Shown piece after piece: positions 62,850 to 64,000 of a DNA stretch of 64,000 nt (position 1 is its first letter; each line of letters begins with the position of its first letter). The stretch lies in contig OY782758.1 of NCBI GenBank assembly GCA_963678215.1, forward strand, positions 1,798,001 to 1,862,000, given 5' to 3'. The notes below the pieces were generated by a model. The model saw nothing but the letters and a program-made list of their open reading frames with translations, did no database searches and was not told the origin of the DNA. A program made the position numbers and the translations under genes. The DNA is from Thiobius zoothamnicola (GTDB lineage Bacteria > Pseudomonadota > Gammaproteobacteria > Chromatiales > Chromatiaceae).

Positions 62850-62946
62850 TATTGATGCCTGGTTGAAGATACGCCATCAAAATCAAGGATTTGACCGCAT
62901 GGATTTTGCGGTAAAGTGGAAACTCCACTAGAGTACGGACTGACTC

Positions 62947-62970
62947 GGCTGAAAATATATTTTTCAGCAT
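62947..62970. other. AT-rich inverted repeat upstream of the Gly/Asn/Trp-rich protein gene
   Basis: GCTGAAAA and TTTTCAGC (with TATAT between) form a short stem in the 5' leader region of the next gene. Positions are approximate by a base or two. It could be a leader hairpin; no function can be assigned. Confidence 0.35.
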
Positions 62971-63063
62971 GAGGAAAAAGCATGTAGTGCGTCAGACCGG
63001 CGTGCAAACCATGCCAGAAAACAAAACCATAAACATTCACCATGAGGAAGCACTATCGTGCCA

Positions 63064-63561
63064 ATGAAAAAATCACTGATCGTATTGGGCTTGGCCGCCG
63101 CCTTGTCATTTGGTTCAGCCAACGCTGCTTGGAATATGGGTAGCGGAGGGCCGTGGGGCGGCAATAGTAATGGACCCTGGAATATGGGCTGGAACAGTTC
63201 CAATTGGAATAACCCGTGGGGAGGACGTGGTTCTAACTGGACGCCTTGGGGCGGAAATGGTCCTAACGGTGGTGGTTGGGGACCTTGGACGGATGGTCCA
63301 CGGGGCAATGGGTGGATGCCGTGGAATAACAGCCCCTGGGGAAATAATGGCTTATGGGGAAATAACGGCCCCAACCGTTATTATGGTGGCGGATATCCCT
63401 ATTATGCGCCGCCTCCCGGTTATATGCCTCCACCGCCACGAGGTTATAAGCCATTTAAGCGGCCTCCTATGCCTAATAAAAGCGCCCCCAAAGTGGATAA
63501 GCCGACAGGATATAATCCGACCGTCAAACCACCTGTGATGACGCCAGAGACGCCGAAATAG
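63064..63561 (+). CDS. Exported Gly/Asn/Trp/Pro-rich low-complexity protein (sulfur-globule-protein-like)
   Basis: A 165-residue protein with a signal peptide (LIVLGLAAALSFGSANA, cleaved before AW), then a body of near-repeats such as WGGNSNGPWNMGW, WGGRGSNWTPWGG and WGNNGLWGNNGPNRYY, followed by a proline/tyrosine-rich part (YYAPPPGYMPPPPRGYKP). Composition (Gly, Asn, Trp, Tyr, Pro) recalls sulfur globule envelope proteins and other structural coat proteins. I start at ATG 63064 (MKKSLIV), with the GTG at 63058 six bases upstream as alternative (MPMKKS). Function not certain; no catalytic motif. Confidence 0.68.
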   Translation: MKKSLIVLGLAAALSFGSANAAWNMGSGGPWGGNSNGPWNMGWNSSNWNNPWGGRGSNWTPWGGNGPNGGGWGPWTDGPRGNGWMPWNNSPWGNNGLWGNNGPNRYYGGGYPYYAPPPGYMPPPPRGYKPFKRPPMPNKSAPKVDKPTGYNPTVKPPVMTPETPK

Positions 63562-63573
63562 CGTTATTGGCTC

Positions 63574-63611
63574 GCTCCAGGCCAAATGGGCGTAATGTCT
63601 TTGCCTGGAGC
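63574..63611 (+). terminator. Hairpin after the low-complexity protein gene
   Basis: GCTCCAGGC (63574-63582) pairs with GCCTGGAGC (63603-63611) over a 20-base loop; there is no T run, so it may be Rho-dependent or a processing hairpin. Confidence 0.4.
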
Positions 63612-63738
63612 CTTGCACGCTATTATCTATGCCAGCTTGCTGAAATATTCAGTTTCATTGATATGATTTATCACTTCATCAGACGCCATTCATTTGAAAT
63701 CTGAATAAGCGTTAATCACAGCATTCCAAGAAGTTTCT

Positions 63739-64000
63739 ATGGCGACAAGTAATCTAGCGGTGATGACATTATTTTCTGATGCCGTTGATTTGGCCAGCCA
63801 TCAAGTCCGTCTGGTTATTGCGGAGAAAAATCTCAACTGTCGGGTGATTGATGTTGATCCGTTGGACCTGTCGGATGACGTCATGGACTTAAATCCCTAT
63901 GGTAGTCTGCCCACATTCGCTGACCGGGAACTTGCGCTATATGATGCGCATATTATCTGCGAATATTTGGATGAACGTTTTCCACAACCTTCGCTGATGC
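63739..64000 (+). CDS. sspA: Stringent starvation protein A (partial, cut by the window end)
   Basis: The first 87 codons of a glutathione-S-transferase-like RNA-polymerase-associated protein. The reading starts ATG at 63739 and shows VMTLFSDAVDLASHQVRLVI, then LNPYGSLPTFADREL (the cis-proline of the thioredoxin fold) and YEYLDERFPQPSL-like ending (EYLDERFPQPSLM). SspA aids survival in starvation and phage P1 late transcription in E. coli. sspB would be expected just beyond. No stop in the window. Confidence 0.88.
   Translation, partial: MATSNLAVMTLFSDAVDLASHQVRLVIAEKNLNCRVIDVDPLDLSDDVMDLNPYGSLPTFADRELALYDAHIICEYLDERFPQPSLM

Overview
The window looks like the chromosome of an aerobic, respiring gammaproteobacterium. 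The pointers are the pyrG-kdsA-eno block, IHF-alpha, SspA, System I heme export (ccmAB), a full 14-gene NADH:ubiquinone oxidoreductase (nuo) cluster, and an aa3-type cytochrome oxidase cluster whose CtaC carries a fused cytochrome c domain. Base composition is close to balanced. A Methylococcales or sulfur-oxidiser (Chromatiales/Thiotrichales)-like lineage would fit the diheme c5-type cytochrome and the Gly/Asn/Trp-rich exported protein at the right edge, but no gene here fixes the genus. I recognise no rRNA, tRNA, CRISPR array or intact insertion sequence.

Layout. 1-6.8 kb: cysQ, a TraB-family membrane protein, thioredoxin, folD, an inactive-type M16 peptidase, an FkbM-type methyltransferase and an exported PA-IL-like lectin. 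6.9-10.8 kb: eno, kdsA and pyrG on the minus strand. 11.2-21.7 kb: cytochrome oxidase structural and assembly genes (DUF2244, ctaC, ctaD, a 41-codon small gene, ctaG, ctaE, then SURF1, a membrane-anchored accessory protein, ctaA/COX15 and ctaB), interrupted by two minus-strand genes (hemerythrin-like and a twin-TM protein). 21.8-30.8 kb, minus strand: ilvA, mgtE, an A-type Fe-S carrier, a large glycosyltransferase, a second PA-IL-like lectin with a displaced C-terminal fragment behind it, ihfA and dapC. 30.9-32.7 kb: an accessory operon of a STAS+HATPase fusion, a STAS-like DUF4325 protein and a small membrane protein. 33-39.5 kb: a Tat-exported superoxide-reductase-like protein, GNAT, DUF2927, ccmAB, diheme cytochrome, DsbA-like and thioredoxin-like lipoproteins, and a lone GspI. 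39.7-43.2 kb: ferredoxin-NADP reductase, a pRiA4b ORF-3-like protein and mnmG. 43.3-59.7 kb: nuoA-N. 60.3-64 kb: an Lpd-family flavoprotein, an orphan RND/HlyD adaptor, the low-complexity exported protein and the start of sspA.

Most of the window is core energy metabolism. The accessory signals sit inside or beside it. Between nuoH and nuoI are two foreign-looking genes: a small His/Cys (papain-like) putative cell-wall-amidase toxin and a small lipoprotein that looks like its immunity protein. Between nuoM and nuoN is a hicBA toxin-antitoxin pair whose hicA is frameshifted near its end. The nuo operon therefore hosts two independent toxin-type modules. Other candidates for new biology are the three-gene STAS/HATPase operon, a dispersed intergenic repeat of about 120 bp with a covarying hairpin (three copies), and tip replacement in the lectin gene at 27.6-28.7 kb.
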